From Lotus japonicus (Eukaryota; Streptophyta; Magnoliopsida; Fabales; Fabaceae): DNA of 64,000 nucleotides. Shown piece after piece: positions 55,581 to 64,000 of this stretch (positions are counted from its first letter, which is position 1; each line of letters begins with the position of its first letter). Position numbers and translations under genes: made by a program. The stretch is taken from NCBI RefSeq assembly GCF_012489685.1, contig NC_080043.1:45151127-45215126 (forward strand), given 5' to 3'. The notes beneath the pieces are model-generated. The model made no database searches. It was not told where the DNA came from and was given only the letters and a program-made list of their open reading frames with translations.

Positions 55581-58229
55581 ATGGTGAGTCAAACCAGAAG
55601 AGCTACTGCAGATGCAACCCAGTTCCCTCATATGGTAGTTGGTCTAGCAACAGGTCAAAGGGGTCCTGAGAATCCGACTCAAGATCAAGGTCAAGCTCAA
55701 GAGCAGATTATTCCGATTGCAGAACGGGGCTGTGCCGTTCACTGCGTATATGCTCCTGAGGAACTTCAGGTACTGGCAGAATGGAGATTCGACCTCGACA
55801 ACCTTGCTACAAATGGGTATGATCTTCGTCCTGAAGTCCAAGTTCAAGGTTGGGGAAATTACTTCAACAGGCTTCGAGGACCGGTGTATGACAAACTGAT
55901 CAAGGAATTCTGGAAGCACGCCGACTGCGATGATACTCAGGTGGTATCTCACATTCTTGGAAGAAAGATCATCATGACAGAGAAGTCTTTCGTGAACCTG
56001 CTGGGTGCAGAAACTGCTCTTGGGTATCGTTTCCAATTCGCTGAATCGAAGCTGAAACCCAAGACGAAGGATGAGACCAACAAGGCCCTGTACACCAATT
56101 ACAAACCGGGCAAGACTAATTACAAAGTGATGGACCTTCATCCCAAGCTCAGGATCTGGCACAAGATTTTGCTCCACTGCATAAACCACAGACCAAAGGG
56201 CAGTTCCCCAGACTACATCAACTTCAACCAGAAGGCGATGTTGTTCTTCATCCAAGACAAGAAGAAGATCTGCCTTCCCTACTTCTTGTTCTCCTACTTG
56301 AAGGAGTGTATCCGGAAGTCTCGTACCACTGCCTCCATCAAGTCAGCAATCAAGTATATTCCCTTTGGGAGACTGTTGTCTGATCTCTTCATTGAGAGTG
56401 GCCTCATTCAAGATCTGGTAAATGCTGGATGCACAGAGGATTTGACCACCATTGTCAGTGATGTCTTCACTGCGAATTCTCTAAAGAAAATGGGCCTAGT
56501 CAAGAAGAAGATTGCTCCTGCCCATGAAGACACATCTTCTGAAATCAGAAGTAGAAGGGTGCCTCTGAATGACTACCCTCTGTGGACACAGGCAGACAAT
56601 CCTGAAGCCATTAGGTTCTATGTTGAAGACCTAAGGGCTCAAGGCTATGAAATTGATCTCGATGAATTCTTCAGCAGACTGCCGCCAGCTCCAGAGTTTC
56701 CTTCTCCTATTAAGAAGAAAGTTCAGAGGAAGATGATCCTAGAAGAATCTTCTGAGGAATCAGATGTCCCTCTGACCAAAAAGAAGAAGACTGGTCAATC
56801 CAAGAGAAAACATGATGAAACCAGCAAGCCCGATGATGGTGATGATTGTGATAATGAGGATGGTCCTCCTTCTCCTAAGAAGAAGAAGAAGCAGGTCAGA
56901 ATTGTGGTGAAGCCTACTCGGGTGGAACCAGCTGCTGAAGTGATCAGAAGGATTGAAACTCCTGCCAGAGTGACAAGATCATCAGCACAATCAAGTAAGT
57001 CTGCAGTTGCTTCTTATGATGATTTGAATTTATTTGATGCACTCCCCATATCAGCCATGCCCAAACAATCTTCAAATCCACTCACTCCTATTCCTGAGTC
57101 CCAACCAGCTGCACAAACCACTTCTCCACCACATTCCCCAAGGTCTTCATTTTTTCAACCTTCTCCTACTGAAGCACCTCTCTGGAATTTGCTCCAGAAC
57201 CAACCCTCTAGGCCAGATGAACCAACCTCTCCCATTACCATCCCATACAACCCATTAACTTCTGAACCCATCATTCATGAGCAACCAGAGCCTAACTCAA
57301 CAGAACCTGGACCCAGAACCTCTGATCACTCTGTCCCAAGAGCATCAGAACGTCTGGCTCCCAGAACCACGGATACAGACTCTTCCACAGCCCTTACACC
57401 TGTATCCTTCCCAACAAATGTTGCTGATTCTTCTCCTTCCAACAACTCTGAATCCCTTCGAAAATTCATGGAAGTTAGAAAAGAAAAGGTGTCTACCTTA
57501 GAAGAATATTATCTCACTTGTCCAAGCCCTAGGAGAGATCCTGGCCCTAGACCTGAACGTCTAGTTGACCCAGATGACTCTATCTTGGCCAATCCTTTAC
57601 ATGAGGCAGACCCTTTGGCTCAACAAGCTCACCCTGCCCCTGACCAACAAGAGCCTATTCAACCAGAACCTGAACCAGAACAATCTGTGTCTAACCAATC
57701 CTCAGTTAGATCACCCCATCCTCTGGTTGAAACTTCAGAACCTCACCTTGGAACCTCTGAACCAAATGCTCAAATGTTTAACATTGGCTCTCCACAAGGT
57801 GCCTCTAAAGCTCACAGCAGCAATCACCCAGCCTCTCCTGAACCCAACCTCTCTATAATTCCTTACACTCACCTCCGACCCACATCTCTCTCTGAGTGCA
57901 TCAATATTTTCTATCATGAAGCCTCTTTGATGCTACGCAATGTGCAAGGTCAGACTGACCTAAGCGAGAATGCTGAACATGTGGCTGAAGAGTGGAACAA
58001 TATGAGCACTTGGCTAGTGGCTCAAGTTCCAGTTATGATGCAGCTCCTGCATGCAGAGGGAAGTCAGAGGATCGAGGCTGCAAAGCAACGGTTTGCTAGA
58101 AGGGTGGCTCTTCATGAACAAGAACAGATCCTCACGCTGCTCAGAATGTTCCTTCTAGTTCTACCCAGCCAAACTCGTCCAGACTCGACATTGTGGAACA
58201 ACGTCTTGACACTCATGAGTCTCTGCTGA
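55581..58229 (+). CDS. Sirevirus envelope-like ORF (copy 2), C-terminus altered by deletion
   Basis: 882 codons from ATG 55581 (MVSQTRRATADATQ). Residues about 50-290 form a folded-looking domain (PEELQVLAEWRFDLDNLA, LGRKIIMTEKSFVNLLG, IRFYVEDLRAQGYEIDLDEF) resembling the putative plant transposon protein domain found in such ORFs. Then comes a basic cluster with KKKKK near residue 435, a long Pro/Ser/Thr-rich region to about 770, and a helical segment. Relative to copy 1, 196 bp are missing at about 58128, joining EQEQ to an unrelated frame and removing the coiled coil; the old reading frame is still visible down to 58280. No membrane segment is seen, and a role in membrane fusion is unproven. 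Confidence 0.85.
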   Translation: MVSQTRRATADATQFPHMVVGLATGQRGPENPTQDQGQAQEQIIPIAERGCAVHCVYAPEELQVLAEWRFDLDNLATNGYDLRPEVQVQGWGNYFNRLRGPVYDKLIKEFWKHADCDDTQVVSHILGRKIIMTEKSFVNLLGAETALGYRFQFAESKLKPKTKDETNKALYTNYKPGKTNYKVMDLHPKLRIWHKILLHCINHRPKGSSPDYINFNQKAMLFFIQDKKKICLPYFLFSYLKECIRKSRTTASIKSAIKYIPFGRLLSDLFIESGLIQDLVNAGCTEDLTTIVSDVFTANSLKKMGLVKKKIAPAHEDTSSEIRSRRVPLNDYPLWTQADNPEAIRFYVEDLRAQGYEIDLDEFFSRLPPAPEFPSPIKKKVQRKMILEESSEESDVPLTKKKKTGQSKRKHDETSKPDDGDDCDNEDGPPSPKKKKKQVRIVVKPTRVEPAAEVIRRIETPARVTRSSAQSSKSAVASYDDLNLFDALPISAMPKQSSNPLTPIPESQPAAQTTSPPHSPRSSFFQPSPTEAPLWNLLQNQPSRPDEPTSPITIPYNPLTSEPIIHEQPEPNSTEPGPRTSDHSVPRASERLAPRTTDTDSSTALTPVSFPTNVADSSPSNNSESLRKFMEVRKEKVSTLEEYYLTCPSPRRDPGPRPERLVDPDDSILANPLHEADPLAQQAHPAPDQQEPIQPEPEPEQSVSNQSSVRSPHPLVETSEPHLGTSEPNAQMFNIGSPQGASKAHSSNHPASPEPNLSIIPYTHLRPTSLSECINIFYHEASLMLRNVQGQTDLSENAEHVAEEWNNMSTWLVAQVPVMMQLLHAEGSQRIEAAKQRFARRVALHEQEQILTLLRMFLLVLPSQTRPDSTLWNNVLTLMSLC

Positions 58230-58390
58230 TTGAAATGAAGCAAATGATGATGGAACTTCTGCGTCGATCTGATAAACCCTAGCTTTAGGATCTCTTCGCT
58301 TTGATTTCTTTTCCTTTATCTATGTTTTATTTTGTTAACCTCTAGCTCTTTCTTATTAATCTTTACTTTGTTCGTTTGTGATTATCTATG

Positions 58391-58415
58391 CATATATATA
58401 TATATATATATATAT
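58391..58415. repeat. TA microsatellite
   Basis: About 12 TA units, in the spacer between the two convergent ORFs; copy 1 has a much shorter run. Confidence 0.9.
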
Positions 58416-58501
58416 CTGACATTATGTTTGCAAATTATTTTTTATTATTATTCATCATAAACGCTTTTACATCATACATTCTCTTTCTTTTTCCTAAAAC
58501 C

Positions 58502-58894
58502 CTAGAATGGAGGATCCCTCCTCATTCTTCTGCACTCCTGGCGCTGCTCTGACCTCTCCTTCTCCAGACGCTCCAGTGCATACTGGATGTTGTTGAGATT
58601 GACGATCTGCTCATCCCTCTCCAGAATTTCTTCTGAAGTCTTGAGCTTCTTTTCTATGACTTCTTTCTCTTCCAGCAGCTTTAGTTCAAGCTGGCTGAGT
58701 TCTTGCACTTCCTCCACGAAGGCAAGGAATTCCCTCAAGTCTTTCTTCAACTCTGGACGCAGGTCCTCCTCCAGCAGTGTCCGTGTTAGCTCTGAGATGG
58801 TCTTTGCACCCTCTGGATGCCTAATGTTCAGGAACAAGTCCTCCTCAAAGGCCTTCTTTCTCAGCTCTTCTAGTGCTACGATGTATGATGCCAT
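58502..58894 (-). CDS. Antisense coiled-coil ORF of Sirevirus (130 codons), function unknown
   Basis: Complete minus-strand frame from ATG 58894-58892 to TAG 58504-58502, beginning MASYIVALEELRKKAFEEDL and ending RRMRRDPPF. It is Leu/Glu/Lys-rich with heptad spacing over about residues 50-120 (LEEVQELSQLELKLLEEK-like), so a coiled coil is likely. A TATA box (58946-58956) lies 52 nt upstream. It sits between the envelope-like ORF and the polypurine tracts, converging on the former. The copy 1 version has the same start, end and TATA box but one frameshift. Nothing in gag, pol or envelope-like ORFs resembles it. Antisense ORFs near the 3' LTR are known in some plant Ty3/gypsy groups; I do not know of this one being described. 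Confidence 0.7.
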   Translation of the reverse strand: MASYIVALEELRKKAFEEDLFLNIRHPEGAKTISELTRTLLEEDLRPELKKDLREFLAFVEEVQELSQLELKLLEEKEVIEKKLKTSEEILERDEQIVNLNNIQYALERLEKERSEQRQECRRMRRDPPF

Positions 58895-58945
58895 TTTTTT
58901 TACTGAAAATTGCTCGAGTTGTGAAGCTTACCTCTCTCTCCAACA

Positions 58946-58956
58946 CTTTATATAGG
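58946..58956 (-). promoter_or_regulatory. TATA box of the antisense ORF (copy 2)
   Basis: Minus strand CCTATATAAAG, identical with the box at 2703-2713. Confidence 0.65.
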
Positions 58957-59140
58957 CTTCACTTTCTCTCTGAAAGTTAATGCTCCTACAGTTTCTCGAG
59001 GTTAAGTTCTTGGTAACTGACCCTCCTCTTTACTCCCTTGGCCGGTGGTAAACGTTCTTATCTTGCATTAACTCTTCTATTTATTTCGCCTAACTCTGAT
59101 TCATGCATCATTTTCATTTTCTTTAAACTTAGACCTTCTC

Positions 59141-59695
59141 TAAGGGGGAGTACCTTGTACTTCAAGCTAAGTTTTTCACACCCCAAGCTTTTTGCTTATG
59201 ACAAAAAGGGGGAGTAAACCCAGTTTTTGATGTGTAAGATGTGTTAGTGTGATTTATTTTTCTTTTGGAGAATTTAAGAGTTCCACCTTTATGACCATAG
59301 ATGTGTCACTGGGCAAATACAAGGAATACATTTCACTTCTTCTGAAGTGATTCTAATTTGACTCTGATACCCAAGACTCTGATACCTTGTCCGTGACTCT
59401 GATTACTTATGCGCTCTGATTACTCTATTTTCATCTATGTCATAAGTTTTTCACTCTGAACTCTTATATCATTTAGCTCAGAATCTAGACTTTACTAATG
59501 TTTTCATCAAGTATTAGATTCAGGGGGAGCTAAGCTCAGAATCAAGCAGTGACTTGAATTCAGAATGAGCAAGATAAACTATTCACATCAGGATAAGTCT
59601 TATTCTATATCTCTAAACTCTGAGTGAATTCAGTTTAATGTTTAAGAATTGTTCATCAAAAATCTTAGTTTTGTCATCATCAAAAAGGGGGAGAT
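59141..59695 (+). other. Sirevirus polypurine-tract region (copy 2)
   Basis: GGGGGAG boxes near 59144, 59208, 59523 and 59687. The last (AAAAAGGGGGAG, 59682-59693) adjoins the LTR. Confidence 0.85.
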
Positions 59696-60901
59696 TGTAA
59701 GATCAAGTTTTGATCTAGTAGTACAACTCTATGTTTTGATGATTACAAGTTAACCTTTTGATATGAACAATTGTGGTACTCTAACGTGTTTTTCTGAGTG
59801 TGCTATTTACAGGCTCTGACCTCAACTCAATCTCACACAAATCAGAAGCACTGTGTTAAAGAGCGACCCAAGCAACGCTTTCGCATTCACCATGTTCAGT
59901 ATGAACAGTGGAAAAGCTTCAGAAGTTCTGAAGTTATACAAACTCTGATGTGGACTCAGTCACTAGAAGTTCTGAAGATCCAGAAAGGCTGATAACCAAG
60001 AAACACTGAAGGCTCAGATATTCTGATGGTGTAGAAGACTCTGAAGATCCAGAAGCTGATTAATGAAATTCTGATGTCCAGAAGCAAGATACTCTGAAGA
60101 CCATGTACTTCCCTCTGAGTTCAGAATCAGAAGAAACAATGGTCAGAGGATCTGGGCTTTCCCTCTGACTCTGATCAACCGGCTTCACAAGTTCCAACAT
60201 GAAGCTTTCTCCTTATCAGAAGTCTCCTAGGTTTAAAGGTCAAGTCGCTATCCAAGTACAAAAGAAATTGTACCTTCCTGACGACCTACCTAACAGTCTC
60301 AGACACAGCAGAAGCTGGATTTTCCAGAACTGCCCTCCAACGGTAGCATTTCCCATGCAACGCTCAACCCTAATCCTTGGAGTATATAAAGAGGCTGAAG
60401 ACTGAAAGAAGCGGCTAGAAGCATTCATATACGCGCAAGACAAATTCAAATTCTTCTAAGCTTTCTTTCATCTGAAATTCATTGAGTTTACTATTAGCTT
60501 TTTAGAAGCAAATCTCTTGTAAACAATTCTTTGATAAACAGTTTGTTTAGTTCCTTTAGGAGATCAAGGTTGATCGGATCCTAGAGAAGACTAAGAGAGT
60601 GAATCTTAGTGTGAGCTAAGTCAGTGTAATTGTTAGTCACTTGTAGGTTTCAAGTACAGTTGTAACTCTTACCTGATTAGTGGATTGCCTTTATTCTAAG
60701 AAGGAAGAAATCACCTTAACGGGTGGACTGGAGTAGCTTGAGTGATTTATCAAGTGAACCAGGATAAAATCCTTGTGTGCTTTTCTATCTCTTATCTTTA
60801 GCACTTAAGTTCTCGAAAGATTTGTCAAAATCTTTAAGGTGGAAGCTTTATCTTGAAAACGTTATTCAAACCCCCCCTTTCTACCGTTTTTCATACCTTC
60901 A
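59696..60901 (+). repeat. 3' LTR of Sirevirus copy 2
   Basis: 1206 bp, matching the 5' LTR without length differences. Differences seen by eye include single changes near 59875, 59988, 60063, 60213, 60266-60269, 60361, 60428, 60657 and 60692. Confidence 0.97.
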
Positions 60902-62508
60902 GTTGATACTCCTTCGCTCGTTGAGTAGTTTGTTTAGCCATCCAAGGGATGAGCCGAGAAGCTTCACTGAGGCGCGAGACCTTGTGAATGCATGATACTC
61001 CACTGAGGCGTGAGACCTTGTGGAAAGCATGGTTCTTCACTGAGGCGTGAGACCTCGTGAACAACATGAAGCTTCACTGAGGCGTGAGACCTTGTGAATG
61101 CGGGTTACTCTTTGCTCGTTGAGCAGTTATGACCATCGGATTGAGATGAGTCGGATGATTTGTAGATCATCATGAGTTATGTGTTGTTGTGAAGTGTTGT
61201 CTATTGTCGCAGAATCGACTTTTACCTTAGGGTAAGCTTTTAGAGACATTAAACACGTGGCGACGTGTCGAGTGAGGTCGGAGACGTTGTTTGGTTAATC
61301 ACATTACATTCATGCATACATAGGAGGTTAATACACGGCGTGATACCGGACCTCGGAGAATTCCAAATGTCGTCGGTTTCCAAAATAGTCATAAGACCCG
61401 GAATGCCGTGTAAGAGCGTTTAAAGACGACTCTTGTAGCAGACCGAAATGGCAGACCTACGGGTTACGGCTGATCTGGCTACCTTTGTGTGTGTAAGAGG
61501 CACGCGGGCAGAAATGGTCCCACCGTTGCTGGTGCTAGGATTGATCCGTTTGATGCCCTTCCGTTCCGGATTGCATGTTGGTTGACTGGGTTAACCTGCA
61601 TATCATTTCATGCAACATGCATACTGACATAGTTGCTGAGTGTGATTGCTACTTGTTAATTCTATTTGGAACATGTTAAGTGTTATTATTGTCGTTTATG
61701 TTATTGTGGAATATGCAACCCTAGGATGTTATCCCTAGCTATAAGCCTAAGTGGCTATCCTCTTATCTATATCTATTGGTGCTATTATTTACGTAATTCT
61801 TTGGAGTTGACCCTCGCGTCTTCTGTGTGTGTTTTGGCGGACAAACGCCCATTGTCAGATGTCTTTGGCGGGCCGGTTCACGACGGTTCACCCTTCGGGG
61901 GGAACTAGGGTTGGGATGCTGGAACAGGAGCGCATCGCGGTGGCGAGAGGAGGACGGATGGTGTACATAGACTTGGTCGTTGTGGATTTAGATTCGGACG
62001 AAGATCATGCTAGCATGTAGGTTTTGGTGCTGGGGTGAGCTCCTCGAGATGGGATTAGTGTAGGAGTAGAGTCTTAGCTCTGAACATCATTTGTTTCTTT
62101 GGGGACAGGGTAGTTTCCCACCTATAGCTTTTTGTGTGGTTCCTCTACGGGAATCACAGAGAGTTGGTTGGACTAGGAGGTCTTGTTTTAGGCCGTTTGG
62201 GCTGACTTATTCTTATTTTGAGGGACAGTGTTGCAGACACTTGACCTTTCTTTTGGATTATACCTTTGGCCTACAGGCGCTACAACTTTCTTACTTCCCG
62301 TCACTGGAGGTTTACTCATGACGTGGTTAGCTACTTACAGCGGGGGGGTTGTAGTATATATTGTATATAGTTCTGTTGTCTTTCGCAATTGCGTTATATT
62401 ATTTCAGTCTTGTTTATATTATTATCGGGAAAAAAAAATATACACGTTTTTCCGCATTAGTTTTCTTTTTGGTTACTAAAGTGACGCCACCGAAATCGGG
62501 GTGTTACA
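60902..62508 (+). repeat. 3' LTR fragment of the deleted A element, right of the Sirevirus
   Basis: Starts with the duplicated GTTGA and continues LTR A through the tandem CTGAGGCGTGAGACC repeats (about 60960-61100) to the LTR end GGGGTGTTACA at 62508. Confidence 0.92.
61859..62020 (+). CDS. LTR-borne ORF, internally deleted 53-codon form
   Basis: ATG directly after CATTGTCAG. Encodes MSLAGRFTTVHPSGG, then RIAVARGGRMVYIDLVV and an acidic DLDSDEDHASM tail. Open, with the same 318-nt in-frame internal deletion as at 6140-6301. Confidence 0.4.
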   Translation: MSLAGRFTTVHPSGGTRVGMLEQERIAVARGGRMVYIDLVVVDLDSDEDHASM

Positions 62509-62966
62509 GTCGGGTCTCCGTTTGAAATAATACTAGTTGGCACTCTGTGCAGTCGCAAAATCTTAACCACTTGCTTCTTTACCTTCGGTCGTCCGAAATT
62601 CTTCTTAAACTCGATACATCTCTGCCATTTCAAAGTGAATGTTCAACCTATCCTCCTGATCTTCACTCATGATCCAAAACTCAACTTGATCGCTTGATAA
62701 CTCCTAGACGAAATATTGCGTTGGAATCTAATAGTCCATTAACGTCACATCCAACTTCGTAACTATCATCACTCGCACCATGAAATCAATCTTCTACTTA
62801 GTCACCATTCAAATTAAAACTCGACTTGAGTCTTAATACCTTGTGCATCACAAGACTCATTCCCTTTAACATTAACTTATCAATAACTTATAAGCTAATC
62901 TTCATCTTAATATCTAACAATCCATTATTATTGTCTTCGTCCTCAAAACTTCCTCACTCCAACCAA
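62509..62966. repeat. Right copy of the 458-bp direct repeat
   Basis: Begins immediately after the LTR end at 62508 and matches 45676-46133 at a constant offset of 16,833 bp. Confidence 0.9.
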
Positions 62967-63740
62967 TTTACACTTACTGAAATCCCTAACACTTCGCATA
63001 AATCGAGACTTATCCTCTGGAAGATCAAATCATAACTATACCTCAAGGGTCTTAACTAGTCATTTTATCATCCAATCCTTCAACCTTCTGAGATTTAACT
63101 ACTATCTTAACCTGCCAACACCACTAAATCTCTTATTCGTACATGATTTTCAACTCCCGAAGTCAATCTTAACCCTAGGATTCTCATTCAACTTAGCAAA
63201 ATTCACTTGCTAACTCCAGCATGCGTCACCGAAATCCATAGCAAAGTTCCATTCACTCTTAAACTCTACGAAACTTGTTCAAATATAACAACCTCAGGTA
63301 TTCATCTTAATACTAACATTTTCCTTTTTGTAACTTAGTCATCCTCTAATCAATCCAACACTTAGCCTCTCGATCAGAACCTGACAAGACTTCATGTCTC
63401 ACGCGCTCATGATCAAATCGAATGGCTTAAAATCTAAACCTTCACTAAGTTCGGACCTCTAATATCCTTTAACTCTCCAACACTTCTTAAATGAATATTC
63501 ATTTCTTAAAGCTACAACTCCTTCCCAAAGAAAATCGATTACTTAACACGAACTTTCCTCTCAAACCCGACTAATCCTCGGTCAATTCAAATTCATTTTA
63601 CACATCCCTCTATCAAAGTCCATGACCAGCTGTGATTCCGAATATCATCCCCTCAATATTAGGTTGATCAGGCCTAATACATCGAAGGTGGAAATTTAGG
63701 AAAACCCACTGGAACAGACAATGAGTTCCTATCCTCCAGT
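62967..63740 (-). other. Degenerate element B internal DNA, no gene visible
   Basis: CT-rich on the plus strand and without an open frame of note. By position it should be pol between RNase H and integrase, but no motif survives that I can read. Confidence 0.4.
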
Positions 63741-64000
63741 AGTCACAAATATCGTGATATTACATCCCAAGCCTTGATACGAAGCATCACAATAAACTTC
63801 ATAAGGTTCCTCCGGTTGTGGCAAAATAAACACAGGTGACGTCGTCAAACGTTCCTTCAGTGTCTGAAAACTTGATTCACACGCCTCAGTTCATGCAAAA
63901 GGTTGATCCTTCCTCGTCAGTTGAGTCAAAGGTCCAACAATCTTGGCAAATCCCACAATGAAGCGTCTATAATATCCAGCTAAACCCACAAAACTTCTGA
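63741..64000 (-). pseudogene. Element B pol fragment (reverse transcriptase end, RNase H start)
   Basis: Minus strand from the window edge: [25 protein letters not shown], a TGA in place of Trp, then [35 protein letters not shown] and GLGC, matching 11060-11300 of the plus-strand A element. After about 63745 the similarity stops. Confidence 0.85.

Larger units (their letters stand above)
48958..60901 (+). mobile_element. Complete Sirevirus copy 2 (11,944 bp), TSD GTTGA
   Basis: Two LTRs of exactly 1206 bp (48958-50163, 59696-60901), perfect GTTGA duplications (48953-48957, 60902-60906), a tRNA-Met primer site, gag, pol, envelope-like ORF, antisense ORF, four polypurine boxes. Around ten LTR-LTR substitutions (about 0.8%) by eye indicate a recent insertion. 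Pol and the envelope-like ORF are nevertheless broken, so it probably cannot move unaided. Confidence 0.97.
46134..62508 (+). mobile_element. Internally deleted family A gypsy element containing Sirevirus copy 2
   Basis: 5' LTR fragment (46134-47426), primer-binding site, 5' gag (47639-48462), then a jump into the 3' part of an A LTR (48463-48957, continued 60902-62508). The end of the 5' LTR and everything from mid-gag to mid-3' LTR are deleted; the LTR's first nine bases are missing on the left. Sirevirus copy 2 is inserted in its 3' LTR. Confidence 0.88.
38306..64000 (-). mobile_element. Minus-strand Ty3/gypsy element B, 3' LTR and part of pol, with nested insertions
   Basis: Its LTR starts on the plus strand at TGTAACACCCCG (38306) and ends CCAGGTCTTACA (45428). 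Reverse pol fragments lie at 45429-46133 and 62509-64000. Two A-family insertions (38600-42170 and 46134-62508) split it. It sits in the pol-env spacer of Sirevirus copy 3; TTTAC (38301-38305) is the predicted target duplication, and its 5' LTR should lie right of the window. Confidence 0.8.

Noticed and set aside
55644..56255. 203-codon minus-strand frame opposite the envelope-like ORF
   Set aside because: Shadow of a strongly coding plus-strand frame; no promoter or independent conservation seen.
1..64000. Host protein-coding gene
   Set aside because: Every long open frame traced to gag, pol, envelope-like, antisense or LTR ORFs of retroelements; none resembles a cellular gene.

Overview
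The window is plant nuclear DNA made almost entirely of nested LTR retrotransposons. The lineages point to a eudicot, and the SIRE1-like Ty1/copia elements make a legume plausible, but no host gene was recognised that would settle the species. The primer-binding sites all match the 3' end of plant initiator tRNA-Met (TGGTATCAGAGC). Three SIRE1-like copies, at least four long-LTR Ty3/gypsy chromovirus insertions, four TSD-bounded solo LTRs and one Mutator-like DNA transposon can be delimited.

Layout. 1-4658: 3' part of Sirevirus copy 1 (envelope-like ORF, antisense ORF, polypurine boxes, 3' LTR), inserted in the gag of a minus-strand gypsy element (4659-9594). That element itself sits in the gag of a plus-strand gypsy element of the same family A (9595-17299: broken gag-pol, then a 4.1-kb LTR). 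17300-17800: AT-rich unassigned DNA with a Stowaway-like end. 17801-23214: degraded minus-strand LTR-like DNA (family D) holding a solo LTR of family C (18015-20693). From 23215: Sirevirus copy 3, whose gag is open and whose pol is split by a solo LTR of family A' (26792-30891), a solo LTR of family C (32446-35597) and a 1.3-kb MULE (35722-37033). From 38306 to beyond the right edge: a minus-strand gypsy element B, with a solo A LTR (38600-42170) in its LTR and an internally deleted A element (46134-62508) in its pol. The latter carries the structurally complete Sirevirus copy 2 (48958-60901; identical-length LTRs, perfect GTTGA target duplication). Inferred nesting depth on this side is up to five.

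How the parts work together. Sirevirus gag and pol are in different, overlapping frames, and an 882-codon envelope-like ORF follows pol. On the opposite strand, converging on it, is a 130-codon coiled-coil ORF with its own TATA box, seen in both copies that include this region. Copy 2 is recent by LTR identity but has two stops in pol, a lost zinc-knuckle cysteine in gag and a 196-bp microhomology deletion in the envelope-like ORF.

Most interesting: the 2.7-4.1-kb gypsy LTRs look gene-like. Downstream of a TATA box there is a conserved splice-donor-like site, a small exon-like block of 78, 48, 36 or 81 nt according to family (always a multiple of three) between acceptor-like and donor-like sites, a second intron-like interval filled with family-specific tandem repeats, and then an ORF beginning at an ATG directly after a CAG. 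That ORF encodes a conserved domain (motifs MSMADWF, SGRIMED, SFNLPPGVHCGPG) with an acidic Asp/Ser tail. It stays open, with in-frame indels, in two well-diverged LTR types and is recognisable in a third. I infer an LTR-borne, possibly spliced accessory gene, which I have not seen described. No CRISPR, rRNA or tRNA gene was found.
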